This document shows positions 8,288 to 17,983 of a stretch of DNA of 64,000 nt, piece by piece. The notes beneath the pieces were generated by a model that was not told where the DNA came from, made no database searches, and worked only from the letters and a program-made list of their open reading frames with translations. The first letter of the stretch is position 1. Every line of letters starts with the position of its first letter. The stretch is from contig CAZGHN010000008.1 in NCBI GenBank assembly GCA_964525555.1, positions 47,244-111,243 on the forward strand, written 5' to 3'. The stretch comes from JAFGHJ01 sp964525555. GTDB lineage: Bacteria; Hydrothermota; UBA3072. The position numbers and the translations under genes were made by a program.

Positions 8288-9358
8288 TTAAAACGATTCC
8301 CAGACTATTTTGCCTTCTTTTTCTATATATGCATATTTATCGGGATTCTGTGATACCATTACAAAAGCCAAGCCCTGACGGAAGTCTTCACCGGAGACGA
8401 ACTCCGCTGCTATTTTAATTTTACCGTTTTTGTCCAGATATCCAATCTTTCCTCCTGACTTTACCACTGCCATCCCATCCTGGAAGTTTCCTGCATATTC
8501 ATAGATAGGTTCAACAAGGGTTTCTCCATTCTTGTCTATAAATCCCCATTTATTGTCGATACATATTCTTGCCATTCCTTCGGAAAATCGAGGTGCGTCA
8601 TATTCCATTAGATCATACACAGGCTTTATAATTACTTTTCCACTTTTATCTATGAATCCCCACTTGCCATCAATTTGAACTGCTGCAAGCCCCTCCTTAA
8701 ACGGAAAAGCACTCTCAAATGAAGGATTAATTACAAACTTTCCCTCTTTATTTATAAAACCCCATTTGGCCTCTTTCCTTACGGGTGCGAGTTCTTCGCT
8801 GAAATTACGGGCAGCCTCATAAACCGGATTAATTATAAAATTTCCTTTCTTGTCGATAAACCCCCATTTACTATCCTGCGCTATACATGTTATCCCATCT
8901 TTAAACAATGATTCATAACTACTGTTAAAATCAAATTTCTTGCTTATTGCTTCATTTCCTTTTTTATCTATAAAGGTTGTTTTAATAGTTTTCTTTCCAT
9001 TCTCTTCCACTCTTACCATTACCTGCGCTAATCCCTCCGAAAAATCGGTTGCCCACCTGTACTGTATTTCAATAATTGTTTTTCCGTTCTTGTCTATATA
9101 ACCCCAATCACCCTGCTCTCCAACAAGTGCGACTCCATCATTGAAGTAATCAACCTTTGAAAAAGCAGGCTCAATTATAACCTGTCCCTCCTTGTTCATA
9201 AAGCCCTGTTTCCATACCAATATGGATTCTCTCTTAAACTGTTTACGGATTGGATAAAGAACTTCGTTTTCCCCTGCCAGAGAGACTTCAGGTAAGAAAG
9301 AAACCAAGTACATTACAACAAAGATACACACGCACATTTTCTTTTTGTTCCCAAACAT
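8288..9358 (-). CDS. Secreted WG-repeat protein
   Basis: The 356-residue protein starts at ATG behind AAGGAGG. It has a signal peptide (about 1-29, cleavage near SLA-GEN). About eight degenerate WG/KWG repeats of 30-40 residues follow, with cores such as WGYIDKNGKTII, WGFIDKKGNFII, WGFINKEGKFVI and WGFIDKNGETLV. Each core is followed by a P-x-(Y/F)-(D/E) strand and an F-x-(E/D)-G-(L/M)-A element. WG repeats (PF14903) occur in exported proteins of Leptospira, Bacteroidetes and relatives. They probably form a propeller or solenoid with a binding rather than a catalytic role. The gene appears to be transcribed alone. Confidence 0.88.
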   Translation of the reverse strand: MFGNKKKMCVCIFVVMYLVSFLPEVSLAGENEVLYPIRKQFKRESILVWKQGFMNKEGQVIIEPAFSKVDYFNDGVALVGEQGDWGYIDKNGKTIIEIQYRWATDFSEGLAQVMVRVEENGKKTIKTTFIDKKGNEAISKKFDFNSSYESLFKDGITCIAQDSKWGFIDKKGNFIINPVYEAARNFSEELAPVRKEAKWGFINKEGKFVINPSFESAFPFKEGLAAVQIDGKWGFIDKSGKVIIKPVYDLMEYDAPRFSEGMARICIDNKWGFIDKNGETLVEPIYEYAGNFQDGMAVVKSGGKIGYLDKNGKIKIAAEFVSGEDFRQGLAFVMVSQNPDKYAYIEKEGKIVWESF

Positions 9359-9379
9359 TAAAACCTCCTTTTTTTAAAC

Positions 9380-9408
9380 AGTATAGAAAAAAATAAAAAA
9401 TTTGTCAA
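9380..9408 (-). promoter_or_regulatory. Promoter of the WG-repeat gene
   Basis: TTGACA (9408-9403), a 17-bp spacer and TATACT (9385-9380) lie on the minus strand, about 20 nt before the start codon. Confidence 0.8.
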
Positions 9409-9421
9409 GGATAAGTTTATT

Positions 9422-9568
9422 CCACTAAGACACAAAGTCACGAAGCCACCTAACACAACCCTTTTTTTCACGTGTAGGACTTGTAGAAATTGTAGTTTTT
9501 TGTTTTTTTTACTAATGACTGGCGACTAGTGACTAATGACTGGTTGATTATTCAACTGATCCGAAGGA
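9422..9568. repeat. Octamer, heptamer and mini-hairpin repeats
   Basis: An inverted-orientation octamer array occupies 9422-9450 (AAGACACAAAGTCACGAAG). A GACTAGT heptamer array lies at about 9512-9543 (CGACTAGTGACTAATGACTG). A GATCC-GAA-GGATC mini-hairpin follows at about 9556-9569, near the 3' end of the LarA-like gene. Confidence 0.8.
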
Positions 9569-9577
9569 TCTATATTA

Positions 9578-10972
9578 CTATTTTAAAGGAATTACCAGTA
9601 ATTTATTTCCCTCATCTATTACCCTGAGCTTTCCGTCTTCACGTTTTGCTCTTTCGGCAATCCACTTGTTTGGATCCGTAACAGAAATAAATCCTCCGGA
9701 TTCGATTTTTTCTGACGGGAGTTCGGAATACAAGTAAAGTTTAATTTTCTGCTGTAGCATTAACTTTAAGACCCTGTCTGTTTTCCATAAATATAATTCA
9801 AAATTCTTATCTATCCAATCAGCAGCCTCAGCAAGAGGCTTTTCCTTCAGAGCAACAAGATTATCCCAGAACAGAGCTTTTGATCTTGGACTTGTCGCTA
9901 GACCCTTAACTTCCTCCCCCTGACCGGGACTTCCTGTACATGGTGCCAGGATTAGTGCTTCTCCTCCTTCCTTTATTGCGTATTTTAATGCCATATCAAA
10001 GGAGTTTTGAACACCGTATATGGCATTACAGGCAGGTGGCCCTCCGGGTGAAATAACAACATATTTAGTACGGGGTAAATTAAAAGACGCTAAATCATCT
10101 ACCGCTTTTGTCATCTCACATGAGACCTTATCCGGACTCCCGCACAGTATCCATTCGATCGACGATTTTGTTGAAAACATATCTAGAAGAAATACAGGGG
10201 TATTCTCTTCCTTTAATTTACCATCCTGCAGGATAAAGCGTTCGGATAATATTCTGACATCTCTATTGTCTTCTGCAAACGGATTTTCTTTTCTCGACAC
10301 ATCTTCATGATAGATAATCCGTCCGGCAGCGCTCAAATTATGTTTTAAAGCGTGTTTATGAGTAGAAGCAATAGTATTCCGAGAGCATAGCCCCGGACAG
10401 ACCTGCTTATCTACAACACTGTATCCGTTCATATAATGATATTTTGATTCATGAGCGTAAATTCGCAAAGTTGTTTTAAGCCAATCTTTCGAAACTTCTG
10501 CATCCGTACCCAGTGGCGTTTTACCCAGATTAACATAATTCTCGCTGTCGCATTCATTTACAAGAACATTAACTTCTCGACCAAGATCTTTTGATATTTT
10601 TTTTATTGTGTTTATGAGATTTATGCAATAAACTTTTGGGTCATGTGTACCGTTGGCGATAAAAATAGTAAGACTTTCTGGGTTTCCTTTAAATATCTCG
10701 TTTATCATTACAGTAACAATCAACCCCTGAAGTCCCGAACGGAATTCATCGCTTATAACCAACCCTACTCTTTTATCAGTAACCATTTCTTGAATCTTTG
10801 CGGAATCGATAGGGTTTTTAATTGCTCTCTCTATTTTGACCTTCATTTCCGCCTCGGTCATATTGTTAGAGGATTTCCTGGGTTTAACCAAATCTCCCTC
10901 AAGAAAATCTTCCGGTACTGAAATACTTATTTTTTCATCACCGTAGGTTAGCTTCAATTCTTTGTTTATCAT
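9578..10972 (-). CDS. LarA-like nickel-pincer racemase family protein (DUF2088)
   Basis: The 464-residue protein has the two-domain layout of lactate racemase LarA. Residues matching the nickel-pincer cofactor site of L. plantarum LarA can be seen: His110 in ANGTHDP, His179 in SKYHYMNGYS, Lys189 in VVDKQVCPG and His205 in STHKHAL. This suggests a 2-hydroxyacid racemase or epimerase. The exact substrate is unknown, because many LarA homologues act on malate, phenyllactate, gluconate-type or short aliphatic hydroxyacids. The cofactor makers LarB, LarC and LarE are not in the window. It has its own promoter and lies downstream of, but separate from, the sugar phosphorylase operon. Confidence 0.75.
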   Translation of the reverse strand: MINKELKLTYGDEKISISVPEDFLEGDLVKPRKSSNNMTEAEMKVKIERAIKNPIDSAKIQEMVTDKRVGLVISDEFRSGLQGLIVTVMINEIFKGNPESLTIFIANGTHDPKVYCINLINTIKKISKDLGREVNVLVNECDSENYVNLGKTPLGTDAEVSKDWLKTTLRIYAHESKYHYMNGYSVVDKQVCPGLCSRNTIASTHKHALKHNLSAAGRIIYHEDVSRKENPFAEDNRDVRILSERFILQDGKLKEENTPVFLLDMFSTKSSIEWILCGSPDKVSCEMTKAVDDLASFNLPRTKYVVISPGGPPACNAIYGVQNSFDMALKYAIKEGGEALILAPCTGSPGQGEEVKGLATSPRSKALFWDNLVALKEKPLAEAADWIDKNFELYLWKTDRVLKLMLQQKIKLYLYSELPSEKIESGGFISVTDPNKWIAERAKREDGKLRVIDEGNKLLVIPLK

Positions 10973-10984
10973 ATCTTCTTAGTA

Positions 10985-11013
10985 ATACTAAATTTCCTAA
11001 ATGTTTTTGTCAA
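10985..11013 (-). promoter_or_regulatory. Promoter of the LarA-like gene
   Basis: TTGACA (11013-11008), a 17-bp spacer and TAGTAT (10990-10985) lie about 12 nt before the start codon. Confidence 0.75.
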
Positions 11014-11021
11014 GCTGTTTT

Positions 11022-11195
11022 ATGGATCCTTCGGATCAGTTGAATTGTCAAATTGTTGAATAGTTGAATAGTATTTTTAGGGTTTTGGATTTAGGATTTA
11101 GTTTGGACTATGGACATTGTACTTTGGACTAAGCTCTAACCTACCACTTAATCCATACTCCCTGAACTTCTAACCTGTAATGCTTCTGATCCTAT
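11022..11195. repeat. Mini-hairpin plus composite element copy 2
   Basis: GGATCC-TTC-GGATC with AGTTGAATTG (about 11023-11048) is followed by the composite element: TTTAGGATTTAGTTTGGACT, then ACTTTGGACTAAGCTCTAAC, then TTCTGATCCTATTCTTTTCT. It is strongly similar to 6896-7075 and 22035-22190 in the same order. Confidence 0.85.
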
Positions 11196-11216
11196 TCTTT
11201 TCTGCGTCCCGAATTT

Positions 11217-13613
11217 TCAACCCATCTGTACAAAAACAGTATTGCTTTTCTTCATATCTTTAATCGGAATAAAATTACCTTCAATTTCTTTTCCGTTAAA
11301 AATTATCTTCTTTACGCCTTTCTGAACTCCTGAATCGTTCCGAATGGTTATATTAAGTTTTTTCTTTCTAAATTCCCTGCTTACGCTAAATTCTTTCCAG
11401 CTTGACGGAATACATGGATCGATTCGTAGTCCCTCGTACTCCGTCTGAATTCCAAGAATGTACTGCATTGCAGTATAATAAGCCCAGGTAGCCGAACCGC
11501 TCAACCATGGTAGGCGCGACGCGCCGAATCTCGGACTGTATTTACTGTGCGTATACTGACAATAAACATAAGGCTCTATTTCACGAATTTCAGCTTCTGT
11601 ATTAAATGCTGCAGGCATAAAAGCGCGTAAATACTTATAAGCCTGATCACCGTTACCCAGTATTGTTTCCGCGGCTACAGCCCATCCCTGGGTGTGACAG
11701 AAGATGGAAGCATTCTCCTTCATCCCTTTGTTAAAAAGAGATGCTTTCACGACTCTGTGGTCTGTTTTTTCGTAAGGGGGACTAACCACCATAATGCCGT
11801 AATCTGTAGCGAGTTGTTCTCTGACTGCTTTCATGGCTTTCTCGCTTTGTTCTCTACTCGCATATCCACTTAAAACAGACCAGGATTGGGGATTAAGCCA
11901 TATAGAACCCTCTTCATCTTCTTTCGAACCGAATTTCATACCATCATACCTGTAGGCCCGAATAAACCAATCTCCGTCCCAGGTATGTTCATCAAGATTC
12001 TTATCCAGAGTCTCAAGATGAGGCTTCGCCCACTTGACTTCATCTATTCTCTTTAACATTTTACAAATATCGATATAAGTTTTAAGTGCGTATCGGAGCT
12101 GAAAAGCAACAAAAACCGTTTCCCCTTCGTACCCGAGTTCGAGACAGTCATTCCAATCCGCGTACAAACCACATGGAAGGTCATGCGCGCCCAAATGATC
12201 CAGACTAAACTTTATGGCTTGCTTCATATGCCCGAGCACAGTATCTTCACCTTTATCCGCATATGGAAGCACTTTATCGTAAAATGAAATATCGCCCGTT
12301 TCTTTCACATACGCCGGAATGGTGTTAAAAAGCCACATACAATCATCCGAGCGAAAATTTTCCCTTTCGGGAGGTTCTTCTTTTCCGGGACTATGAGCCC
12401 AGGGGCGAACAACCGGCATAGCCCCACCTGATGAGACCTGACCTGTTATCATTAGTTCAAGTCGCTTAGCCGCTTCCTCCGGAATTAAATGCAATACGCC
12501 CAAAATGTCCTGCACAGTATCTCGATATCCAAGGCCATCTCGTTCTCCGCTGTACACAAGACTCGCCGCACGAGACCAGGTATAAGTTATAAGACAATTA
12601 AATGGATTCCACATATTCATCATACTATCGAACTCCGGATCGGGTGTCTTGACTGACATACCTTCCAGTCGGCCATGCCAGTAATCTTTCACCTTATTAA
12701 ATTCCTCATGAACTTTACTAACATCCCCAAACTCCTGGATTACTTTCCTACCTTCCTCGGCTGCTTTACCTATACCCATAATAACAACCATTTCCTTCGA
12801 CTCTCCGGGTTGTAGATCTACATCTATTTGCAAAGTACCGCAGCCGTTATCCCCTTTAGCAAGAGAGTTTTTACACTCACCTTCTTCTACCACCAGCGGA
12901 TTTTTATAAGAACGATAAGGACCCAGAAAAATATCGCGGTCAGTATCGTATCCCGTAATTTCCGCACCGGCAACACCAAGGAACGTATGTCGGTTACCGT
13001 CATGGTTCTCGAAATCTCCTTTTGTATCATCCGGAAGAAGTACATTTATTCCATGGTCGATTATGTTGTCCACAACCTCCATACTCAGAATAGCCTGAGT
13101 GTATTGAAGATTAACAGTATCCTGCCACAAGAACCAGTTATTGGTATATTCTACGAAAGTAAATAATCTAAGTTTTCGCATTTTAGAGTCCAGGTTAGTT
13201 ACTTTGAATGACCAACATTCAAAATATCTGTCTAAGGGAACAAAATATGTGGTTTCGGTTCCTATTTTCGAATATTCCGAGGATATTATTGTATAAGCAG
13301 TTCCGTGTCGGCACTTTGATTTATATTTATCGAGAGGCTTACCTACTGGCTGCCAGGAAGCAGACCAGAAATCTTTGGTATCACGGTCATGAATATAAAT
13401 ATATCGTCCGGGCTGATCCATGGGAACCCCGTTAAAGAGAAGGCGCATAAATCGTCCCTGAGCCGAAGACTTAAGAAAACTATAACCACCGGCATTATTC
13501 GTAATTATTGCGCCATATTCAGTAGAACCGAGATAGTTACTCCACGATTTTGGGGTATCAGGACGTTCTATAACATATTCTTTCTTCACGTCATCAAAAT
13601 ACCCGAATTGCAT
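11217..13613 (-). CDS. GH94 disaccharide phosphorylase (second paralogue)
   Basis: This 798-residue protein is collinear with cellobiose/chitobiose phosphorylases. It has an N-terminal sandwich domain (FGYFDDVKKEYVIERPDTP, NNAGGYSF, CRHGTAY), a linker, an (alpha/alpha)6 catalytic domain with YADWNDCL (catalytic Asp at about 485), and a C-terminal SGSATWAYYTAMQYILGI plus jelly roll. It cleaves a beta-glucosyl-type disaccharide with phosphate, giving a sugar 1-phosphate. It lacks the HQYQPLTK signature of true cellobiose phosphorylase. Features such as HDRDTKDFWSASWQPV look closer to chitobiose-type or other GH94 members, so I leave the substrate open. It starts 13 nt after the GH130 stop and is the last gene of the operon. 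Confidence 0.88.
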   Translation of the reverse strand: MQFGYFDDVKKEYVIERPDTPKSWSNYLGSTEYGAIITNNAGGYSFLKSSAQGRFMRLLFNGVPMDQPGRYIYIHDRDTKDFWSASWQPVGKPLDKYKSKCRHGTAYTIISSEYSKIGTETTYFVPLDRYFECWSFKVTNLDSKMRKLRLFTFVEYTNNWFLWQDTVNLQYTQAILSMEVVDNIIDHGINVLLPDDTKGDFENHDGNRHTFLGVAGAEITGYDTDRDIFLGPYRSYKNPLVVEEGECKNSLAKGDNGCGTLQIDVDLQPGESKEMVVIMGIGKAAEEGRKVIQEFGDVSKVHEEFNKVKDYWHGRLEGMSVKTPDPEFDSMMNMWNPFNCLITYTWSRAASLVYSGERDGLGYRDTVQDILGVLHLIPEEAAKRLELMITGQVSSGGAMPVVRPWAHSPGKEEPPERENFRSDDCMWLFNTIPAYVKETGDISFYDKVLPYADKGEDTVLGHMKQAIKFSLDHLGAHDLPCGLYADWNDCLELGYEGETVFVAFQLRYALKTYIDICKMLKRIDEVKWAKPHLETLDKNLDEHTWDGDWFIRAYRYDGMKFGSKEDEEGSIWLNPQSWSVLSGYASREQSEKAMKAVREQLATDYGIMVVSPPYEKTDHRVVKASLFNKGMKENASIFCHTQGWAVAAETILGNGDQAYKYLRAFMPAAFNTEAEIREIEPYVYCQYTHSKYSPRFGASRLPWLSGSATWAYYTAMQYILGIQTEYEGLRIDPCIPSSWKEFSVSREFRKKKLNITIRNDSGVQKGVKKIIFNGKEIEGNFIPIKDMKKSNTVFVQMG

Positions 13614-13626
13614 TTCCTATTCCTTT

Positions 13627-14619
13627 CTACATAGGTTTATTAGGATTTGATTTAATGTAATCAATCAATTCGTCTACCTGGGTAAAAGCAAGTGAACAGG
13701 TAGTGTCAGCCGAACCATAAAAAATAGCTATTCTTCCTTTTTTTGCACAGTGAAGTGTCGCGCAGGGGAATGTAACATTATCGACAAATCCAATCCTTTC
13801 GTATGGAGCCTCCGGAGTCAATATATAATTTTCACAGTCAACAATCACTTTCGAAGGATCATCAATATCCAACAGTGCTGCACCCATACTGTATATAAAA
13901 CCACTACAGGACTGGCAGACACCATGATATATCAGCAGCCAGCCTTCGCTTGTTTCAATCGGAATGGGTCCCGCGCCCACTTTTACGTTTTTCCACCAGT
14001 AATGAGTGGTTTTCATAACCAATCTATGTTTACCCCAATACGTCATATCAGGACTTTGACTTAAGTATATATCTCCAAAAGGTGTATGCCCATTATCACT
14101 CGGACGGTTAAGCAAAACATAATTGCCATTTATCTTCCTAGGAAATAAAACTCCGTTACGATTAAAAGGCACGTAAGCATTCTCAAGCTGGATAAAAGTT
14201 TTAAAATCCTTAGTTTTAGCAATTCCAATAGTAGGTCCGTTAAAGAAATTACACCAGGTGATGTAATGGCTTTCCTCTATTTTAACAAGTCTCGGATCGT
14301 ATCCATATAAAATCGGTTTCGCCGGAGACCCGTCTTCATTTTGAAACTTAATTATTTCCTCTTCGATATCCCAATTAATTGCATCTTTACTTCTGCCCAA
14401 ATGCAGATTGGGATATCCATTTCTGTTATCCGCCCTAAAAACGCCAACGAATTCACCTTTATAAGATATTACGGCACTGTTAAAAACTCTTAAGCCATTT
14501 AAAACATCCGTTCCAATGACGGGATTCTTATCGTACCTCCATACAATATCACTACAACCTTTTGGTCTTTCCTGCCAGGGCATATTCGGGAGCGGATCGC
14601 CGATAATTGTATTTTTCAT
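13627..14619 (-). CDS. GH130 beta-mannoside phosphorylase
   Basis: The 330-residue protein is a five-bladed-propeller glycoside phosphorylase. Visible GH130 signatures are NGLRVFNSAVISYKGEFVGVFR, YDPRLVKIEESHYITW (with the catalytic Asp of DPRL), GPTIGIAKTKDF, VGAGPIPIETSEGWLLIYHGV and PYERIGFVDNVTFPCATL. These enzymes phosphorolyse beta-1,4-mannosyl linkages (mannosyl-glucose, mannosyl-GlcNAc or mannooligosaccharides) to mannose 1-phosphate. The subfamily cannot be fixed by eye. It lies between a GPH symporter (27 nt) and a GH94 gene (13 nt) in one operon, so the imported substrate may contain both glucose and mannose, as in glucomannan fragments. The start has AAGGAG upstream. Confidence 0.9.
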   Translation of the reverse strand: MKNTIIGDPLPNMPWQERPKGCSDIVWRYDKNPVIGTDVLNGLRVFNSAVISYKGEFVGVFRADNRNGYPNLHLGRSKDAINWDIEEEIIKFQNEDGSPAKPILYGYDPRLVKIEESHYITWCNFFNGPTIGIAKTKDFKTFIQLENAYVPFNRNGVLFPRKINGNYVLLNRPSDNGHTPFGDIYLSQSPDMTYWGKHRLVMKTTHYWWKNVKVGAGPIPIETSEGWLLIYHGVCQSCSGFIYSMGAALLDIDDPSKVIVDCENYILTPEAPYERIGFVDNVTFPCATLHCAKKGRIAIFYGSADTTCSLAFTQVDELIDYIKSNPNKPM

Positions 14620-14646
14620 TTTTTTACTCCTTATTTTCTTACCGGT

Positions 14647-16074
14647 TTAGAAAGAAGTGTTTTGAGTCTCTCCGGAGCTCTTTTCTCGCCGCTCTTTTAA
14701 TTCTACTCCGATTTCTGCTACGCGTTTATCATTTAAGGGATATATAATTGATAATATAAGCAACGATAAAACACCAAGCCCTGCAGGAATCAAACTGAAC
14801 AGCATAATCAAACTTCTCAGGCTCTCCGCTGTCTGTGCCTGATTTGGCTGGAATCCAACCTGGGACATAAGCATAAGTGCAATATAAGCACCTATAGCCC
14901 ATCCCATTTTTTGCGACATGGTAGAAGCGGAAAATACCAAACCTGTTGCCCTTCGCCCTCGTTTCCACTCGGCGTAGTCGGCAGTATCAGCGTACATTGC
15001 CCAAAGCAGTACACTGAGCGGTCCGCCGGTTATAGAACCTGTAAATTGTAAGACAAAGATCAATCCGATTTGTTCGGCAGTCATAAAATAAAAAGCAGCT
15101 GTGCTTGATATCGCAATAACGAAAAGAATTATAAAGGCCTTTTTCTTACCAATTTTTTTAGCAACCAGGCTTACGAGTAATGCTCCAATTAGCGATGCAA
15201 TCTGCCCTACACCATTAAATAAAGAAGTTATCGTGTTAAAATCATAGATACGTTTTCCAAAGAATGGGAATGAAAGTTCCCGTGAGCCGATAAAATATTT
15301 AAAGTAGTGAACTGTAACGCTGCTTCGCACTGCTACAAAGAGAATAAAAGTAATAGTAGTGGCGAGAAGAATTAGCCAGGGACCGTTGGTTACCAGTTCA
15401 TGCAGATCTTTCTTGACGGATGATTTTTGTGTTGGTGGTGGTTGTACCCGCTCGCGTGTACCTTTGAAGGTAATCAGAAAGAAAATAATAGCAGCGATAC
15501 CATAGATTACAAAAGCTAATTGCCAGCCATGTGCATCATTGCCCCCGCCGAGTTTCTTAGTCATAGGTAACAGGGTAAACGAAACGATAGTACCCGCCAA
15601 AAAAGCAAAAATAAATTTTATTGAAGAGACAGTGGTACGTTCGTTTGAATCCGGCGAGATGACACCGAGCAATGCAGTATAGGGTATATTGATGGCTGTA
15701 TAAAGCATCATAATAAGGTTAAACGTAATATATGCCCAGATGAGTTTTCCCGTCGGTCCAAAGTTAGGCACTGTGAAAGTTAAAACTCCGATAATAGCAA
15801 ACGGCACACAAAGCCAGAGTATATAGGGACGAAATTTTCCCCAACGGGTTTTAGTGCGGTCTGCCAGCATACCCATTACAGGGTCGTTCACGCCATCGAA
15901 GATACGGCTCATCAGAAACAGAGTGGCTGCTGCTGCTGCCGGAATAACAAAAATGTCCGTATAGAAATAGGTGAAATACAACATGAAAGTCTGCCAGTAC
16001 AGCACTGAAGCGAGGTCTCCAAAACCATAACTGATTTTTTCTCTCATTAGTAGTCTGCTATTGTCTGAACTCAT
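14647..16074 (-). CDS. GPH-family sugar:cation symporter (MelB-like)
   Basis: The 475-residue, 12-helix protein begins LMREKISYGFGDLASVLYW and carries FDGVNDPVMGMLADRTKTRWGKFRPYILW, the hallmark of the glycoside-pentoside-hexuronide:cation symporters. The mid-loop and the C-terminal QKMGWAIGAYIALMLMSQVGFQPN also fit. It should import a disaccharide or glycoside with Na+ or H+. It sits between an SSS symporter and GH130, and an AAGGAG site precedes the start. The operon therefore carries two unrelated secondary transporters, presumably for different substrates of its three phosphorylases. Confidence 0.92.
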   Translation of the reverse strand: MSSDNSRLLMREKISYGFGDLASVLYWQTFMLYFTYFYTDIFVIPAAAAATLFLMSRIFDGVNDPVMGMLADRTKTRWGKFRPYILWLCVPFAIIGVLTFTVPNFGPTGKLIWAYITFNLIMMLYTAINIPYTALLGVISPDSNERTTVSSIKFIFAFLAGTIVSFTLLPMTKKLGGGNDAHGWQLAFVIYGIAAIIFFLITFKGTRERVQPPPTQKSSVKKDLHELVTNGPWLILLATTITFILFVAVRSSVTVHYFKYFIGSRELSFPFFGKRIYDFNTITSLFNGVGQIASLIGALLVSLVAKKIGKKKAFIILFVIAISSTAAFYFMTAEQIGLIFVLQFTGSITGGPLSVLLWAMYADTADYAEWKRGRRATGLVFSASTMSQKMGWAIGAYIALMLMSQVGFQPNQAQTAESLRSLIMLFSLIPAGLGVLSLLILSIIYPLNDKRVAEIGVELKERREKSSGETQNTSF

Positions 16075-16125
16075 ATATTTCTCCTTGTTTGCTTTGTTAT
16101 TTCAAATTTTATTTGGATTACCATA

Positions 16126-17937
16126 TTACGCTTTCTCCAGTTTATCATACCAGTTAAATTTCAGAAATGTCGAAGTTACGATAAGAACACCTATTCCTAT
16201 CCACATTCCAGTAAATTGTCTTATAACAAGATAAATAGGAATTAATACAAAAGTCATCTGCCAGATTATACCTACAATTACGTTTATCATATCACGCGAA
16301 AAATCTTTATTTCTTTGAAATTCAGGGTCAGCTTTTTTAACTTTATCATATACAGGTTTCCATAATCCCCACGGCCGGACTTTCTTGTAGAAATCCATCA
16401 AAATTTCGTCTTTCTCCGGAGCAGTAAGCAAAGTGCCCAGAATTGAACATATTGTACTTATAACAAGTATAAACGGAAAAATAGCAAGATTAAACTGAAT
16501 TCCCCATAAAACATCAGGATTTCCAAAAGCAAAAGGTAGTATTATAGCCGCTGCCATACCGGAAGCCATTCCCCAGAAATAACCGTAACCATTGAATCTC
16601 CACCAATACCATTTCAAAACATTAGGTGCCATATACCCGCCCCATAGGCCTGCCACAATCCACATGGTAATTTGATGTATAGACTTCCCCAGCATTCCGA
16701 AAAGCAAACCCAGAATAATCAGCAAAAAAGAACTAAGGTAACTTATTGTTACATATCTTTTCTCCGATGCACCTTTATTTATATATCTCTTGTAAATATC
16801 ATTTACAATATAAGAAGCGCCGCAGTTAACCGTTCCGTCATAAGTGCTCATAAAAGCAGAAATGAGTCCCGCAAGTATAAGTCCGACAAGTCCTACAGGA
16901 ACAAAATTATGTATCACGTAGGGGAAAATCTGCTCAAAATCCACACCTGCACCCATTGCGCTAAGCTGGGGGCTAAAGAAGACCAGACCCAAAACACATA
17001 TACCACTTACAAGCAGGTACCGCGGGAAAAACAATACAACAGTAACAAACCAGCTCATGAGAGAAGCTTCTCTGGAATTCCTGGCTGCGAGTATTTTTTG
17101 CATATCATAATTGGGAGCCGGACCCGCGCCGCTTACCAGCACTCCTTTAAAAAGCATCATCATGAGAACAATACCAGCCAGTGAAAAACCATCATTCGCC
17201 ATCCTGTTATTTATAGCAGGGATTAGATTTCCCCAATCTAAATTTAGATTAGTCCACCCGAATCTAAGGCTATCCCAGCCAGCAGGAACTGCCTGCATTA
17301 TAGCTTCACGCGTAGTATTTGTAATTGCAATATAGCCAATAAATACTGAAACAACTGTAAGGATGAAAAACTGAAATACATCCGTAACCAAAACCGCGAA
17401 CATACCACCCATAATTGTGTAAAGACTCGCAATACCCATTATAATTATTCCGTACGTATTGGCAGAAAGTTCCCACGGCAGGAATATCTGAGAAAATTTA
17501 CCTATTCCTTGAAATGCATATGCGAGAAATCCAATTGTACTTATAAGTGCAAAAACCACTACACTAATATCGGAAAGTTTCGCCCCAAGGTCACTACCAA
17601 ATCTAGTTTTTACCCATTCCGCACCGGTTATAACATTGGAACGTCTCAGCCATTTAGAAAGAAATACCATCAAAAAAACTTGATTGAATACGGGCCACAC
17701 CCAGGGCAGGAAAGCTCCTTTTACTCCGTATATAAACGTCCAGGTTACCAACATCATAGTACCTGTTACGTCGAACATTCCTGAAGCATTTGCTAATCCT
17801 AAAATATAAAATGGGACTTTATTTCCCCCTAAAAAATATGCCCTAATATTTTTGGAAGCGTATTTTTTAACAGCTATACCGATTAGAACTACTATAACGC
17901 CATACGCCAGCAAAATACCTATATCAACTATACTCAT
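16126..17937 (-). CDS. SSS-family Na+:solute symporter
   Basis: The 603-residue protein has about 13-14 hydrophobic helices. Motifs include GIAVKKYASKNIRAYFLGGNKVPFYILGLANASGMFDVTGTM near the N-terminus and GLISAFMSTYDGTVNCGASYIVNDIYKRYI in the SSS core. It is most like large sugar/sialic-acid-type SSS members with a cytoplasmic C-terminal extension (about 480-560) before the last helices. Genomic context implies a beta-disaccharide substrate. It starts 46 nt downstream of the cellobiose phosphorylase gene behind AAAGGGAG. Confidence 0.9.
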   Translation of the reverse strand: MSIVDIGILLAYGVIVVLIGIAVKKYASKNIRAYFLGGNKVPFYILGLANASGMFDVTGTMMLVTWTFIYGVKGAFLPWVWPVFNQVFLMVFLSKWLRRSNVITGAEWVKTRFGSDLGAKLSDISVVVFALISTIGFLAYAFQGIGKFSQIFLPWELSANTYGIIIMGIASLYTIMGGMFAVLVTDVFQFFILTVVSVFIGYIAITNTTREAIMQAVPAGWDSLRFGWTNLNLDWGNLIPAINNRMANDGFSLAGIVLMMMLFKGVLVSGAGPAPNYDMQKILAARNSREASLMSWFVTVVLFFPRYLLVSGICVLGLVFFSPQLSAMGAGVDFEQIFPYVIHNFVPVGLVGLILAGLISAFMSTYDGTVNCGASYIVNDIYKRYINKGASEKRYVTISYLSSFLLIILGLLFGMLGKSIHQITMWIVAGLWGGYMAPNVLKWYWWRFNGYGYFWGMASGMAAAIILPFAFGNPDVLWGIQFNLAIFPFILVISTICSILGTLLTAPEKDEILMDFYKKVRPWGLWKPVYDKVKKADPEFQRNKDFSRDMINVIVGIIWQMTFVLIPIYLVIRQFTGMWIGIGVLIVTSTFLKFNWYDKLEKA

Positions 17938-17983
17938 AATATCTCCCTTTCTAAAAATAATATTTTCTCACTTCAAAAGAAAA

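Noticed and set aside
16672..17184. 170-codon plus-strand frame opposite the SSS symporter
   Set aside because: It is a shadow of a clearly conserved gene and has no domain features of its own.
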